A stretch of 48,562 nucleotides of DNA. Source: Candidatus Woesearchaeota archaeon. Its GTDB lineage: Archaea > Nanobdellota > Nanobdellia > Woesearchaeales > WJIZ01. This document shows, piece after piece, positions 17,455-24,318 of the stretch. The stretch lies in the NCBI GenBank assembly GCA_018221205.1, contig JAAOYF010000016.1:1-48562 (forward strand). The letters are read 5' to 3'. Position 1 is the stretch's first letter. Each line of letters begins with the position of its first letter. The translations under genes and the position numbers were made by a program. A model generated the notes under the pieces. That model worked only from the letters and a program-made list of their open reading frames with translations, ran no database searches and had not been told where the DNA came from.

Positions 17455-18909
17455 ATGAATACATCCCAGATGAAGAGATGGATCCCTAAAGTGCATTGGT
17501 ACCTGCAAGGAGGGGAGATGAAGCCGGTCTATGGACTGGTTCCTGCTATCGCCTGCAAAAAGACCATGCAGCGTATTCTCAAACTTAACTATGGACCTTT
17601 AGCTGTACATGCCAGGCATGGCCATGCTTTTTGGTTCATGGACAAGGACCAGATGATGAAAATGGCCAAGACTATCCTTAGGAGATACCATAAAGATACA
17701 AAATACCTGGACAAACTCTATAAAACATGGCAGAAAGAGCTCAAAACTTTCTATGCATTGGTTGATGAAGTGAATACTAAGAATTTCAAGAAGCTGACGA
17801 ACCGAGAACTGACTCTTTACTATAAAGCATTCCTCAAAGCACATATCAACGTATGGAATCATTTCATCTTCATCGATGCGTTCGATCCTTATGGAGATCA
17901 ATTTGTCCAGGATCATCTGAAGAAGAACAAGCTGGATATCGCTAAAGAGGATCTTTCAGCATTATTGCAATCTCCCCTTCCTTCGTATATCACCGAGGAG
18001 AATATCGCTTTTCTCCAGATTGTTCAGAAGGCGTTGAAGAAAGATAGGAAATTAAATGATTATCTTGTTGAACATCAGAAAAAATTCTATTGGTTCAGGA
18101 ACAATTATGGCCATGTCAAATATATGACTGTTGAAGATTTTTACAAAAGATTGCATATGTTTGTGCAGAAACATTCTGCTCAGGAGATCAAAGAAGAGCT
18201 GAAACAGATACAGAAGATCTCTGATCGTGATAAAGTCATGCAGAAATGTAAGCTATCTAAGGCTGATAGGGTATTCTTTGATCTCTTCTCAAAGCTTACT
18301 TCTTATCGGGATGAGCGGAAGAAGATGAACCTTTTAGGATTGACAGCTGCCAGGTATGTCCTGTATAAGATCTCAAAACGATTAGAGATTGATGTAGGGA
18401 CACTAGAATATCTTGCGCCGTGGGAAGTCAAAGACATTTTCCATTGGGATAGAAAGAAGCTGTTTACGTTACGTGGAAGAAAAGAGAATTGCATCTGGAT
18501 CGCTCCTGAAAGGGATTTCCATTATTTTGGCATGGATGATGCAAAAGAGATGTTCGATCTTATCAACAAAAGCATCATGAGTAAGCATGAAGAATTGAAA
18601 GGAGTGACTGCATCTGTGGGAAAAGCAAAAGGAAGAGTGAAGATCATCCATCTGGTGAAAGATTTCCCTCGTTTTGAGAAAGGAGATATACTGGTTACGC
18701 AAATGACCCGGCCAGAGTTCACTCCTATCCTAAAGAAAGCTGCTGCTATTGTGACAGATGAAGGCGGGATAACTTCACATGCTGCTATTGTTTCTCGAGA
18801 ACTAGGTATACCTTGCGTTATCGGAACACAGATCGCTACTAAGAAATTGAAGGAAGGCGATCTTATTGAAGTTGATGCTGATCACGGTAGAGTGAAGATT
18901 CTTCGTTAA
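17455..18909 (+). CDS. Swivel-domain protein 9
   Basis: 484 aa. The N-terminus KVHWYLQGGEMKPVYGL is the clearest form of the shared W-Y-x-Q start. FYWFRNNYGHVKY lies near residue 215 and YRDERKKM near 284. The swivel domain begins near 383 (GVTASVGKAKGRVKII), with MTRPEFTPILKKAAAIVTD, GGITSHAA (histidine about 442) and PCVIGTQIATKKL, ending VDADHGRVKILR. It is the only copy not coupled by overlap: 25 nt separate it from copy 8, with no convincing Shine-Dalgarno or TATA box in the gap. It lies directly before the phosphotransacetylase/ATP-grasp pair, the likely phosphate donor module. Confidence 0.85.
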   Translation: MNTSQMKRWIPKVHWYLQGGEMKPVYGLVPAIACKKTMQRILKLNYGPLAVHARHGHAFWFMDKDQMMKMAKTILRRYHKDTKYLDKLYKTWQKELKTFYALVDEVNTKNFKKLTNRELTLYYKAFLKAHINVWNHFIFIDAFDPYGDQFVQDHLKKNKLDIAKEDLSALLQSPLPSYITEENIAFLQIVQKALKKDRKLNDYLVEHQKKFYWFRNNYGHVKYMTVEDFYKRLHMFVQKHSAQEIKEELKQIQKISDRDKVMQKCKLSKADRVFFDLFSKLTSYRDERKKMNLLGLTAARYVLYKISKRLEIDVGTLEYLAPWEVKDIFHWDRKKLFTLRGRKENCIWIAPERDFHYFGMDDAKEMFDLINKSIMSKHEELKGVTASVGKAKGRVKIIHLVKDFPRFEKGDILVTQMTRPEFTPILKKAAAIVTDEGGITSHAAIVSRELGIPCVIGTQIATKKLKEGDLIEVDADHGRVKILR

Positions 18910-18950
18910 GTTAATAAATACTTGATTATTAGCTTTGTTGGGGTGTTAGT
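18909..18950 (+). promoter_or_regulatory. Promoter and ribosome binding site of the pta / ATP-grasp pair
   Basis: A TATA-like TTAATAAATACTTG lies at about 18910-18923, just past the stop of swivel protein 9. A Shine-Dalgarno GGGGTG lies at about 18940-18945, before the ATG at 18951. The pair may therefore be transcribed independently of the swivel operon, although read-through is also possible. Confidence 0.45.
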
Positions 18951-19925
18951 ATGGATATTATCGCAGAACTCAAGGAAAAAGCTCAGAAGAATCCAAAAAG
19001 ACTTCTTTTTGTCGAAGGAGATGATATGAGGGTTGTGAAAGCTGCTGCATTATGTGCTGCAGCAAAAGTGTGCAAGCCAGTTGTCTTGGCGAAAAAGGAG
19101 TCTCAAGAGGATGCAAAGAAAGAGGGCATTGCTCTAGAAGGCATAGACTTCATCGATTATATCACTTCTGACAAGCTTGATGATTATGTTGCAAAACTTG
19201 TCGAATTGCGGAAGCACAAAGGCATGACAGAAGAGAAAGCGCGAGAATTATTGAAGAATCCTGCTTATTTCGGTGCGATGATGCTGAAACTGAAGGAAGT
19301 TGACGGCGCTGCTGGTGGAAATTCAATGTCGACAGCAGAATGGATGCGTCCAGTCTTCCAGGTTGTAGGCCCGAAAAAAGGAGTGAAGACTGTTTCGGCA
19401 GTATGCTTCATCCCGATGAAAGAGAAAGTTGTTTTCTTCGGGGACACTGATTTCATCATCGATCCGAATGTAGAACAGTTGGCACAGATCGCGATCAATG
19501 CAGCTGACTTTGCTAAGGGAATAGGCATAGAGCCGAAAGTTGCTTTATTGTCTTATTCCACCAAAGGAAGCGGCGAGCACGAGGTGTTAAAACCGATCAG
19601 AGAGGCATTAGCTCTTGTCAAGAAGCAAAGGCCAGATATCATTGTTGATGGAGAGATGCAGGTTGATGCAGCAGTCAATCCTAAAGCAGCACAGAAGAAA
19701 AGTCCAGATTCTCCTCTAAAAGGAGAGGCGAATGTACTTATCTTTCCTAACATCACTGTCGGGAATGTCCTGATACATAGTTTAGGACAGTGGACTGATT
19801 ACAAATTGTATGGAAGCTTTCCTGTAGGATTATCAAGGCCTGTCGCTAATGGGGGCAGGAGTTTCTCTCCAGAGCAGATATTTGAAAGCGTTGTGCCATT
19901 ATGTGCGGAGATCGCCCATGATTAG
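18951..19925 (+). CDS. pta: Phosphate acetyl/butyryl-transferase
   Basis: 324 aa, the normal length for a single-domain Pta. It transfers an acetyl group between CoA and phosphate to give acetyl phosphate. Family blocks are visible: KRLLFVEGDDMRVVKAA, GAAGGNSMSTAEWMRP, ALLSYSTKGSGEHE, DGEMQVDAAVNPKAAQKKSP and NVLIFPNITVGN. Pta is uncommon in archaea outside Methanosarcina-like lineages; most make acetate with ADP-forming acetyl-CoA synthetase. No acetate kinase gene is present in this window. The stop overlaps the next gene by 8 nt, tying Pta to an ATP-grasp domain instead. A butyryl or other acyl specificity cannot be excluded. Confidence 0.88.
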   Translation: MDIIAELKEKAQKNPKRLLFVEGDDMRVVKAAALCAAAKVCKPVVLAKKESQEDAKKEGIALEGIDFIDYITSDKLDDYVAKLVELRKHKGMTEEKARELLKNPAYFGAMMLKLKEVDGAAGGNSMSTAEWMRPVFQVVGPKKGVKTVSAVCFIPMKEKVVFFGDTDFIIDPNVEQLAQIAINAADFAKGIGIEPKVALLSYSTKGSGEHEVLKPIREALALVKKQRPDIIVDGEMQVDAAVNPKAAQKKSPDSPLKGEANVLIFPNITVGNVLIHSLGQWTDYKLYGSFPVGLSRPVANGGRSFSPEQIFESVVPLCAEIAHD

Positions 19926-20763
19926 ATTTCTTGATTCTATCAAGAAAGAGGATATCGCTATTGTCGGCGGTAAAGGAGCCAACTTAGGAGAGATGTTCGG
20001 CACGTTTCCTGTACCGAATGGATTTGTCGTTACCACAAAAGCCTATCGTAATTTCCTCGAGATCAGGAAGATCAAGCAAGATCTGATGGAAAAACTTGAC
20101 AAGATCGATGTCGGCAACCATGAAGTTCTAGAAAAAATCTCAAAAGAAGTGAAGAAATTAATCCTAGATGAAGAGATCTTTGAGGATCTGGTGAAAGACA
20201 TCACCAAGGCATTAGAGAAACTGGAAGGCAAGAATTTTGCAGTCAGGAGTTCAGCAACAGCTGAAGATCTCATAACGGCATCATTTGCAGGACAGCAGGA
20301 TTCTTATTTGGATGTTGAAAGGAAGGATGTTGTTGAGGCAGTAAAGAAATGCTGGGCCTCTCTTTATAATCCAAGAGCGATCTATTATAGGCATGAGAAG
20401 AAGATCGGGCATGATGTGGAGATGGCTGTTGTTATCCAGGAGATGATTCCAGCTGATTTTGCTGGCGTGATGTTCACTGTAGACCCTATAAAGAAGAAAT
20501 TTCTGCTTATTGAGGCTGCTCCAGGCCTAGGAGAGCAGGTAGTCTCGGGCTCTATAACGCCTAGTAGTTTCATGCTTGATAGGAAAACCTTTGAAATTTT
20601 GGAGAAAAACGAGCAATATGAGCTAAATTTGGAGCTGATACCAGCTATCGGAAGGATAGGCATGGATATTGAAAAGAGCTATAAAAGGCCTCAAGATATT
20701 GAGTTTGCGGTCAAAGACAAAAAGATCCATATCCTTCAGTCAAGAGCCATAACTACGCTTTAA
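19918..20763 (+). CDS. Stand-alone ATP-grasp domain of PEP synthase/PPDK type (PPDK_N)
   Basis: 281 aa from the ATG at 19918, inside the last codons of pta. It matches the N-terminal nucleotide-binding half of PEP synthase: VGGKGANLGEM (17-26), VPNGFVVTT (32-40), FAVRSSATAEDL (107-118), SFAGQQDSYLDV, VIQEMIPADFAGVMFTVDP, EAAPGLGEQVVSGSITPSSF and finally IEFAVKDKKIHILQSRAIT. It stops precisely where PEP synthase would continue into the phosphohistidine swivel domain; both that domain and the TIM barrel are absent, and the AT-rich sequence after the stop has no continuation in another frame. It should bind ATP and phosphorylate a histidine on a separate protein. The nine swivel proteins upstream are the obvious partners. 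Confidence 0.9.
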   Translation: MIRFLDSIKKEDIAIVGGKGANLGEMFGTFPVPNGFVVTTKAYRNFLEIRKIKQDLMEKLDKIDVGNHEVLEKISKEVKKLILDEEIFEDLVKDITKALEKLEGKNFAVRSSATAEDLITASFAGQQDSYLDVERKDVVEAVKKCWASLYNPRAIYYRHEKKIGHDVEMAVVIQEMIPADFAGVMFTVDPIKKKFLLIEAAPGLGEQVVSGSITPSSFMLDRKTFEILEKNEQYELNLELIPAIGRIGMDIEKSYKRPQDIEFAVKDKKIHILQSRAITTL

Positions 20764-20778
20764 TTTTTTTTGGATTTA

Positions 20779-20800
20779 TTATTTTCTATATAGAAAATAA
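20779..20800. repeat. 22-nt perfect palindrome after the ATP-grasp gene
   Basis: The sequence reads TTATTTTCTAT followed by its exact reverse complement. It follows a T-run (about 20763-20770) that could end transcription in archaea. It lies before the TATA boxes of the next gene (ACATTTATATAC at about 20841-20852 and CTTATATTTCC at about 20857-20867), so it could be a hairpin in the 3' UTR or an operator for a dimeric regulator. Confidence 0.6.
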
Positions 20801-20902
20801 GTAAGAATGTGTATACAGAAATGCCCCCTATCGTCGAAACATTTATATACTAGTTATCTTATATTTCCTTACTAATTAGTAGTAAAAACTATGAGGGATA
20901 TC

Positions 20903-21853
20903 ATGGGAGAAGACTCTGATACCAGGGATTATGAAGAAATTCCTAGTGAGGAGACTGACGAAGAGGAAGAACAGGAGAATCATGAGGGGCCTAAAGGCCT
21001 TGAACATAGTCTTGCTGAGACTGATTCTGATACTATTGAGCGTATTGTCAATGAGAAGGATGATGCTGTTGAGCAACTGATGGCTGCTGGTCTTAGTTCT
21101 GAAGATGCAAGCCAGATGGTCAACAGCATGTATCAATCCAGGAATGAGCACAAGAATCATCATTGGGACATCTCTGGATTCGTCGAGAATATGAGGGCGT
21201 ATCTGAAAAGCAATCCTGGCCTGAAGAATATGGCTAAAGGAGCATGGTATCTCTTCAATGCACTCTTTGAGGGCAAGAGCGACAGGGATCCATTCAAAGA
21301 TATCGATAATGGCGCAGAGTATATCTTCCTGACAGGATATGCTGAAGTGCCGCGTGATATCAGCAAGTTCGAGAAAGAGCTTGGGAAGAAATGTGCATAT
21401 GTGAATGGCACAGATCCTGCCTATATCAAGAAAGTAGCTGCATATATGGCAGCCAAGCATGGCATTGCAGATTTCATTGTCTTCAGTGATGGCGGTAAAT
21501 CAGTGGAATCTGTATTGAATGATGGATTGAATAATGTGGGAAGCGTGCATGTCATCGGAAGCAACCCGGTCACTGTCAATCCTGAGAAAAGCGGCCCTGA
21601 GAGATATTCCCATCCACGAGTGCATTATTATAATGGAGAATGGGATCTGTTGGCCCATACAGAGGCAGAATATTCTACCAATTTCAAAGGAGTCAAGAAT
21701 GTGGAGGTGCTTAAGGATGCGGGGCATACATGGTTCTTCAGGGACAAAGGAACGATAAAGGACCTTGCCAGCAGGATCAACTCCCATCAGCACTTTGGCA
21801 GGAACTATCCTAGCCATGCTTCGATTGCGAAGCTCTATCAGAAGGCTGCGTAA
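20903..21853 (+). CDS. Hypothetical protein with alpha/beta-hydrolase-like C-terminal half
   Basis: 316 aa from the ATG at 20903, chosen because GAGGGATATC before it resembles the GGTGATATC sites of other genes here; an ATG at 20891 would add four residues. Residues about 1-45 are very acidic and disordered (EETDEEEEQE). Residues about 135-300 follow an alpha/beta-hydrolase pattern: strand EYIFLTGYAE, a nucleophile-elbow-like ADFIVFSDGGKSV (Ser in the place of GxSxG), then YYNGEWDLLAH with an Asp, and VLKDAGHTWFF with a His. This would give a Ser-Asp-His triad, though the first Gly of the elbow is Val. No signal peptide. Family not recognised by name; the enzymatic role is inference. Confidence 0.7.
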   Translation: MGEDSDTRDYEEIPSEETDEEEEQENHEGPKGLEHSLAETDSDTIERIVNEKDDAVEQLMAAGLSSEDASQMVNSMYQSRNEHKNHHWDISGFVENMRAYLKSNPGLKNMAKGAWYLFNALFEGKSDRDPFKDIDNGAEYIFLTGYAEVPRDISKFEKELGKKCAYVNGTDPAYIKKVAAYMAAKHGIADFIVFSDGGKSVESVLNDGLNNVGSVHVIGSNPVTVNPEKSGPERYSHPRVHYYNGEWDLLAHTEAEYSTNFKGVKNVEVLKDAGHTWFFRDKGTIKDLASRINSHQHFGRNYPSHASIAKLYQKAA

Positions 21854-21870
21854 GCTTTATAAAAGGGGTA
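21854..21870 (+). promoter_or_regulatory. TATA box of the eS17-Alba operon
   Basis: AAGCTTTATAAAAGG starts right at the stop of the preceding gene and its centre is about 25 nt before the eS17 ATG at 21886. This spacing predicts a leaderless mRNA. Confidence 0.5.
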
Positions 21871-21885
21871 AGAATACATTGCACG

Positions 21886-22077
21886 ATGGGACGAATAAAA
21901 ACAAGAGTGTTGAAATCAGCTACGAGAGATATTTTGGAGAGGCACGGTGATAAGTTTGACACTGACTTTGAGAAGAATAAACTCGCGGTCAATGAGGCAG
22001 CAGATATCTCCAGCAAGAAATTAAGGAATATCATTGCAGGCTATGCCACTCGACTCAAGAAATTACGCAAGTATTAG
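21886..22077 (+). CDS. rps17e: Ribosomal protein eS17 (S17e)
   Basis: 63 aa, the normal size for archaeal eS17. The start MGRIKTRVLKSATRDILE and the core DFEKNKLAVNEAADISSKKL followed by RNIIAGYATRLKK are diagnostic. It is a small-subunit protein found only in archaea and eukaryotes. It starts without a Shine-Dalgarno, about 25 nt after a TATA box. The gene for the chromatin protein Alba follows after 10 nt with its own Shine-Dalgarno, so the two form an operon. Confidence 0.95.
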   Translation: MGRIKTRVLKSATRDILERHGDKFDTDFEKNKLAVNEAADISSKKLRNIIAGYATRLKKLRKY

Positions 22078-22087
22078 GGTGACAGAA

Positions 22088-22372
22088 ATGGGGGAAGACA
22101 ACTCTATCTTTATAGGCGGTAAGCCTTTCATGAACTATGTAACTGGAGTGGTCATGCAGTTCACCACAAAAAGCGCCACTGAAGTCATTGTCAAAGCAAG
22201 AGGGAAATTCATCAGCAGGGCGGTCGATGTCGTTGAAGTGGCCACCAAGAGATTCTTGGAAGGAACATCAACCATCAAAGACATAAAGATAGATTCTGAA
22301 GAGTTCACCAATAAAGAAGGCAAGCAAGTCCGAGTCAGCACCATTGAAATAGTGCTCGGAAAAAATTCCTAA
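22088..22372 (+). CDS. albA: DNA/RNA-binding protein Alba
   Basis: 94 aa. MGEDNSIFIGGKPFMNYVTG and VVMQFTTKSATEVIVKARGK, then ISRAVDVVEVATKRFL, match the Alba fold; the lysine acetylated in Sulfolobus Alba lies in the N-terminal SIFIGGKP region (GGK here). Alba dimers coat DNA and RNA in archaea. The start at 22088 is preceded by GGTGA; a longer frame from 22034 overlaps eS17 and is rejected. It lies directly downstream of eS17 and upstream of a 26-codon open frame. Confidence 0.95.
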   Translation: MGEDNSIFIGGKPFMNYVTGVVMQFTTKSATEVIVKARGKFISRAVDVVEVATKRFLEGTSTIKDIKIDSEEFTNKEGKQVRVSTIEIVLGKNS

Positions 22373-22383
22373 GGGGGCGGAAA

Positions 22384-22464
22384 ATGAAGGTAGAGACCTA
22401 TAACCTAAACTATGGTATGTGGAAAAGGATCCATTATTTCTTCAAGGATACATTCAGACATTAA
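22384..22464 (+). CDS. Possible 26-aa microprotein after alba
   Basis: ATG at 22384 after a purine-rich AAGGGGGCGG (ribosome-binding-like), stop TAA at 22462-22464. The peptide is rich in aromatic and basic residues (begins MKVETYNLNYGMWKR, ends FFKDTFRH). It would be the third cistron of the eS17-Alba mRNA, 11 nt after the Alba stop. The strong G-rich site and good spacing favour real translation; the short length means it could also be chance. No family known to me. Confidence 0.4.
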   Translation: MKVETYNLNYGMWKRIHYFFKDTFRH

Positions 22465-22495
22465 TTTTTTAAACCTCTTTTGAATTTTCTTTCTT

Positions 22496-24196
22496 ATGAA
22501 GAAGAATCAACTCTTTATGCTGATCATTGTCCTGTTGAGCTTCATCAGCTATGGCAACATCCTCTTCAATGGACTTGTGTGGGATGATGAACGTTTCATC
22601 ATAGACAGGCCTGAAACAAGGCAGATCGGCAGCACGTTGAACTATTTCACTGAAGACTTCTTTCAGCTCTATAGGCCTGTCAGGGAACTGTTCTACTATC
22701 TTGCCTTCAAGTCATTTGATCTCAATCCTCTGCCTTATCATCTCTTCTCTATCATATTGCATGCTCTTGCTTCTGTGATGATCTTTCTCATCATTGCGAA
22801 ACTTTTCAATGAGAAGTTAGGATTCTTTGCTGCTGCGCTGTTTGCTGTGCACCCCATCCATGTGGGCAGGGTGGCTAATGCGACTGCCAGCTTTGATATC
22901 ATCGGATTGATCTTTTACCTCTTGAGCTTCTATCTCTACGTACGATTTCGTGACTCTAACAGGAGATCTTTTCTTGTCAGCTCAATCATTGTCTTTGTCC
23001 TTGGATTGCTCTCATCTGAGGAATTGTTCACTTTACCTTTGCTTATCGGCCTGTATGAATTTGTTTTCCGTCGAAAGAGCATGAATTATAAGGCAACCAG
23101 CCCCTATTTCATCTTCTTAGCATTATTCCTCTTCTGGAGGATCATCATCCTGCAGATCTCAGCACGTGTCGGCGCGTATCCTGGTGGATCTGCTTTTGTC
23201 TCTTTCCTGACCATGCCGAAAGTGCTTTTAGAATATATCTTTCTGGTCGTGTGGCCTGTCCAATTGAGTCCTTTTAGGGGTGTTGATTTTGTCTCTGTTC
23301 TTTTCAGCCCTCTGTTTTTGATACCTTTGATCATCCTTATAGCTATCATCAGATATATCTATGTCAAGAGACATAGTGATAAAGTGCTCTTTTTCGTCGG
23401 ATTCTTCATCATTACTATGCTGCCTTTCCTGAACATCACTCCCCTGACCAAGATCATGGCAGAGCGATATTTTTACCTTGCATCATTGAGCATCATCGTG
23501 GGCATCGCTTCGTTGATATTTTTACTGAAGAAGAAATGGCATTATCCTGTTTTGATCATCTTATTGATAGTCTTTTCTGGATTGACCGTATGGCAGAACA
23601 CCTTCTGGAAAGATGATTTCAACCTGATGACCAGGGGAGTGGAGATCAATCCTGACAGTTCTCGTGCACATAATAACCTCGGGAATTATTATTTCAATCT
23701 TGGACAGCTGAATCGAGCTTTTACCCATTTCAGAGAATCGGTGCGGTCTGATCCCTCTAACCATAGGGCATGGGTCAATCTCGGAGTGTATTTTACTGCA
23801 GTGGAAGATTATAATAATTCGTTGAATGCACTGAGAACAGCTCTGAGACTCACTCCTGAGAATTATAACGCCTATGAGAAATTGGGGAATGCGTATGCCG
23901 GTCTGGGAGAATATGATAAGGCTCTTGACGCCTATGGCAGCTCAATCCAGCTCAATCCTGATTATTACAAAGCATATGCACGGCTTGGAAGCTTGTTCGG
24001 CAATTCAGGAAACTTGACTGTGGCGAAAGGATTTTTGGAGAGGGCAATCGAGCTTAATCCTTATTATGCTGAACCCTACTTCAATCTCGGCATCCTTTAT
24101 GAGAAAGTAGGGGAGATGAGTACGGCGCAGCAATACTACAAAGTGGCTGCTCAATTGGATCCTGATAACAGACAATATGCTTCAAAAGTGCGGTAG
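22496..24196 (+). CDS. TMTC-like membrane protein: GT-C glycosyltransferase core plus TPR repeats
   Basis: 566 aa. Residues about 1-370 contain roughly nine to ten hydrophobic helices. An acidic luminal motif VWDDERFI follows the first helix, as in GT-C enzymes that use lipid-linked sugars, then PYHLFSIILHALAS, FAVHPIHVGRVANATASFD and AERYFYLASLSI, all typical of the TMTC protein O-mannosyltransferase-like group. Residues about 385-566 are five TPR-type repeats (ARAHNNLGNYYF..., AWVNLGVYFT..., AYEKLGNAYA..., AYARLGSLF..., PYFNLGILYE...). The likely role is transfer of a sugar from a polyprenyl carrier to a surface protein, with TPRs binding the target. A TATA TTTTTTAAACC lies about 25 nt before the ATG (leaderless). 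Confidence 0.8.
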   Translation: MKKNQLFMLIIVLLSFISYGNILFNGLVWDDERFIIDRPETRQIGSTLNYFTEDFFQLYRPVRELFYYLAFKSFDLNPLPYHLFSIILHALASVMIFLIIAKLFNEKLGFFAAALFAVHPIHVGRVANATASFDIIGLIFYLLSFYLYVRFRDSNRRSFLVSSIIVFVLGLLSSEELFTLPLLIGLYEFVFRRKSMNYKATSPYFIFLALFLFWRIIILQISARVGAYPGGSAFVSFLTMPKVLLEYIFLVVWPVQLSPFRGVDFVSVLFSPLFLIPLIILIAIIRYIYVKRHSDKVLFFVGFFIITMLPFLNITPLTKIMAERYFYLASLSIIVGIASLIFLLKKKWHYPVLIILLIVFSGLTVWQNTFWKDDFNLMTRGVEINPDSSRAHNNLGNYYFNLGQLNRAFTHFRESVRSDPSNHRAWVNLGVYFTAVEDYNNSLNALRTALRLTPENYNAYEKLGNAYAGLGEYDKALDAYGSSIQLNPDYYKAYARLGSLFGNSGNLTVAKGFLERAIELNPYYAEPYFNLGILYEKVGEMSTAQQYYKVAAQLDPDNRQYASKVR

Positions 24197-24230
24197 ATTT
24201 TTAAATCGATATATATCTTTTCTTTGACAT
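24197..24230 (+). promoter_or_regulatory. Promoter of the tRNA-Arg transcript
   Basis: TTTTTAAAT at 24198-24206 lies about 28 nt before 24231. Transcription is therefore predicted to start at the first GGGCCTG copy, not at the tRNA itself. Confidence 0.5.
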
Positions 24231-24318
24231 GGGCCTGTAGCGACTGGTTACGCGCGGTCGACACGCAAGGTGGGTTTCCTCCCTTCGGTCGTCAAGCCCA
24301 CGAAAAAGGAAACACCAT
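24231..24318 (+). other. Degenerate duplicate of a tRNA 5' half, in front of tRNA-Arg
   Basis: The first 11 bases, GGGCCTGTAGC, are identical to the start of the tRNA at 24319. They are followed by a D-arm-like CTGGTTACGC and by GCGGTCG, which matches the anticodon-stem start of the real tRNA. After that the resemblance ends: no anticodon loop with T33, no T-arm and no 3' acceptor strand follow. Instead a hairpin pairs 24270-24277 with 24294-24301. The promoter position suggests the segment is transcribed as a leader. It may be a dying tRNA, a 5' half for trans-splicing, or a structural leader; I cannot decide. Confidence 0.45.

Noticed and set aside
4508-18909. The nine swivel proteins as pseudogene fragments of PEP synthase
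   Set aside because: All are intact, coupled, similar in length and keep the catalytic histidine; their N-terminal domains are not PEP-synthase remnants.
19849-19917. Upstream extension of the ATP-grasp gene
   Set aside because: It is out-of-frame pta sequence; the conserved domain begins at the ATG at 19918.
20764-20890. Frameshifted remainder of a full PEP synthase after the ATP-grasp gene
   Set aside because: The sequence is AT-rich with stops in all frames and shows no swivel or TIM-barrel motif; the ATP-grasp protein ends cleanly at its domain border.
22034-22087. Upstream extension of Alba into eS17
   Set aside because: It overlaps eS17 in another frame; GGTGA directly before 22088 marks the true start.
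24231-24318. A complete second tRNA gene
   Set aside because: The acceptor 5' strand and D-arm look right, but no T33 anticodon loop, T-arm or 3' acceptor strand could be found before the real tRNA starts.
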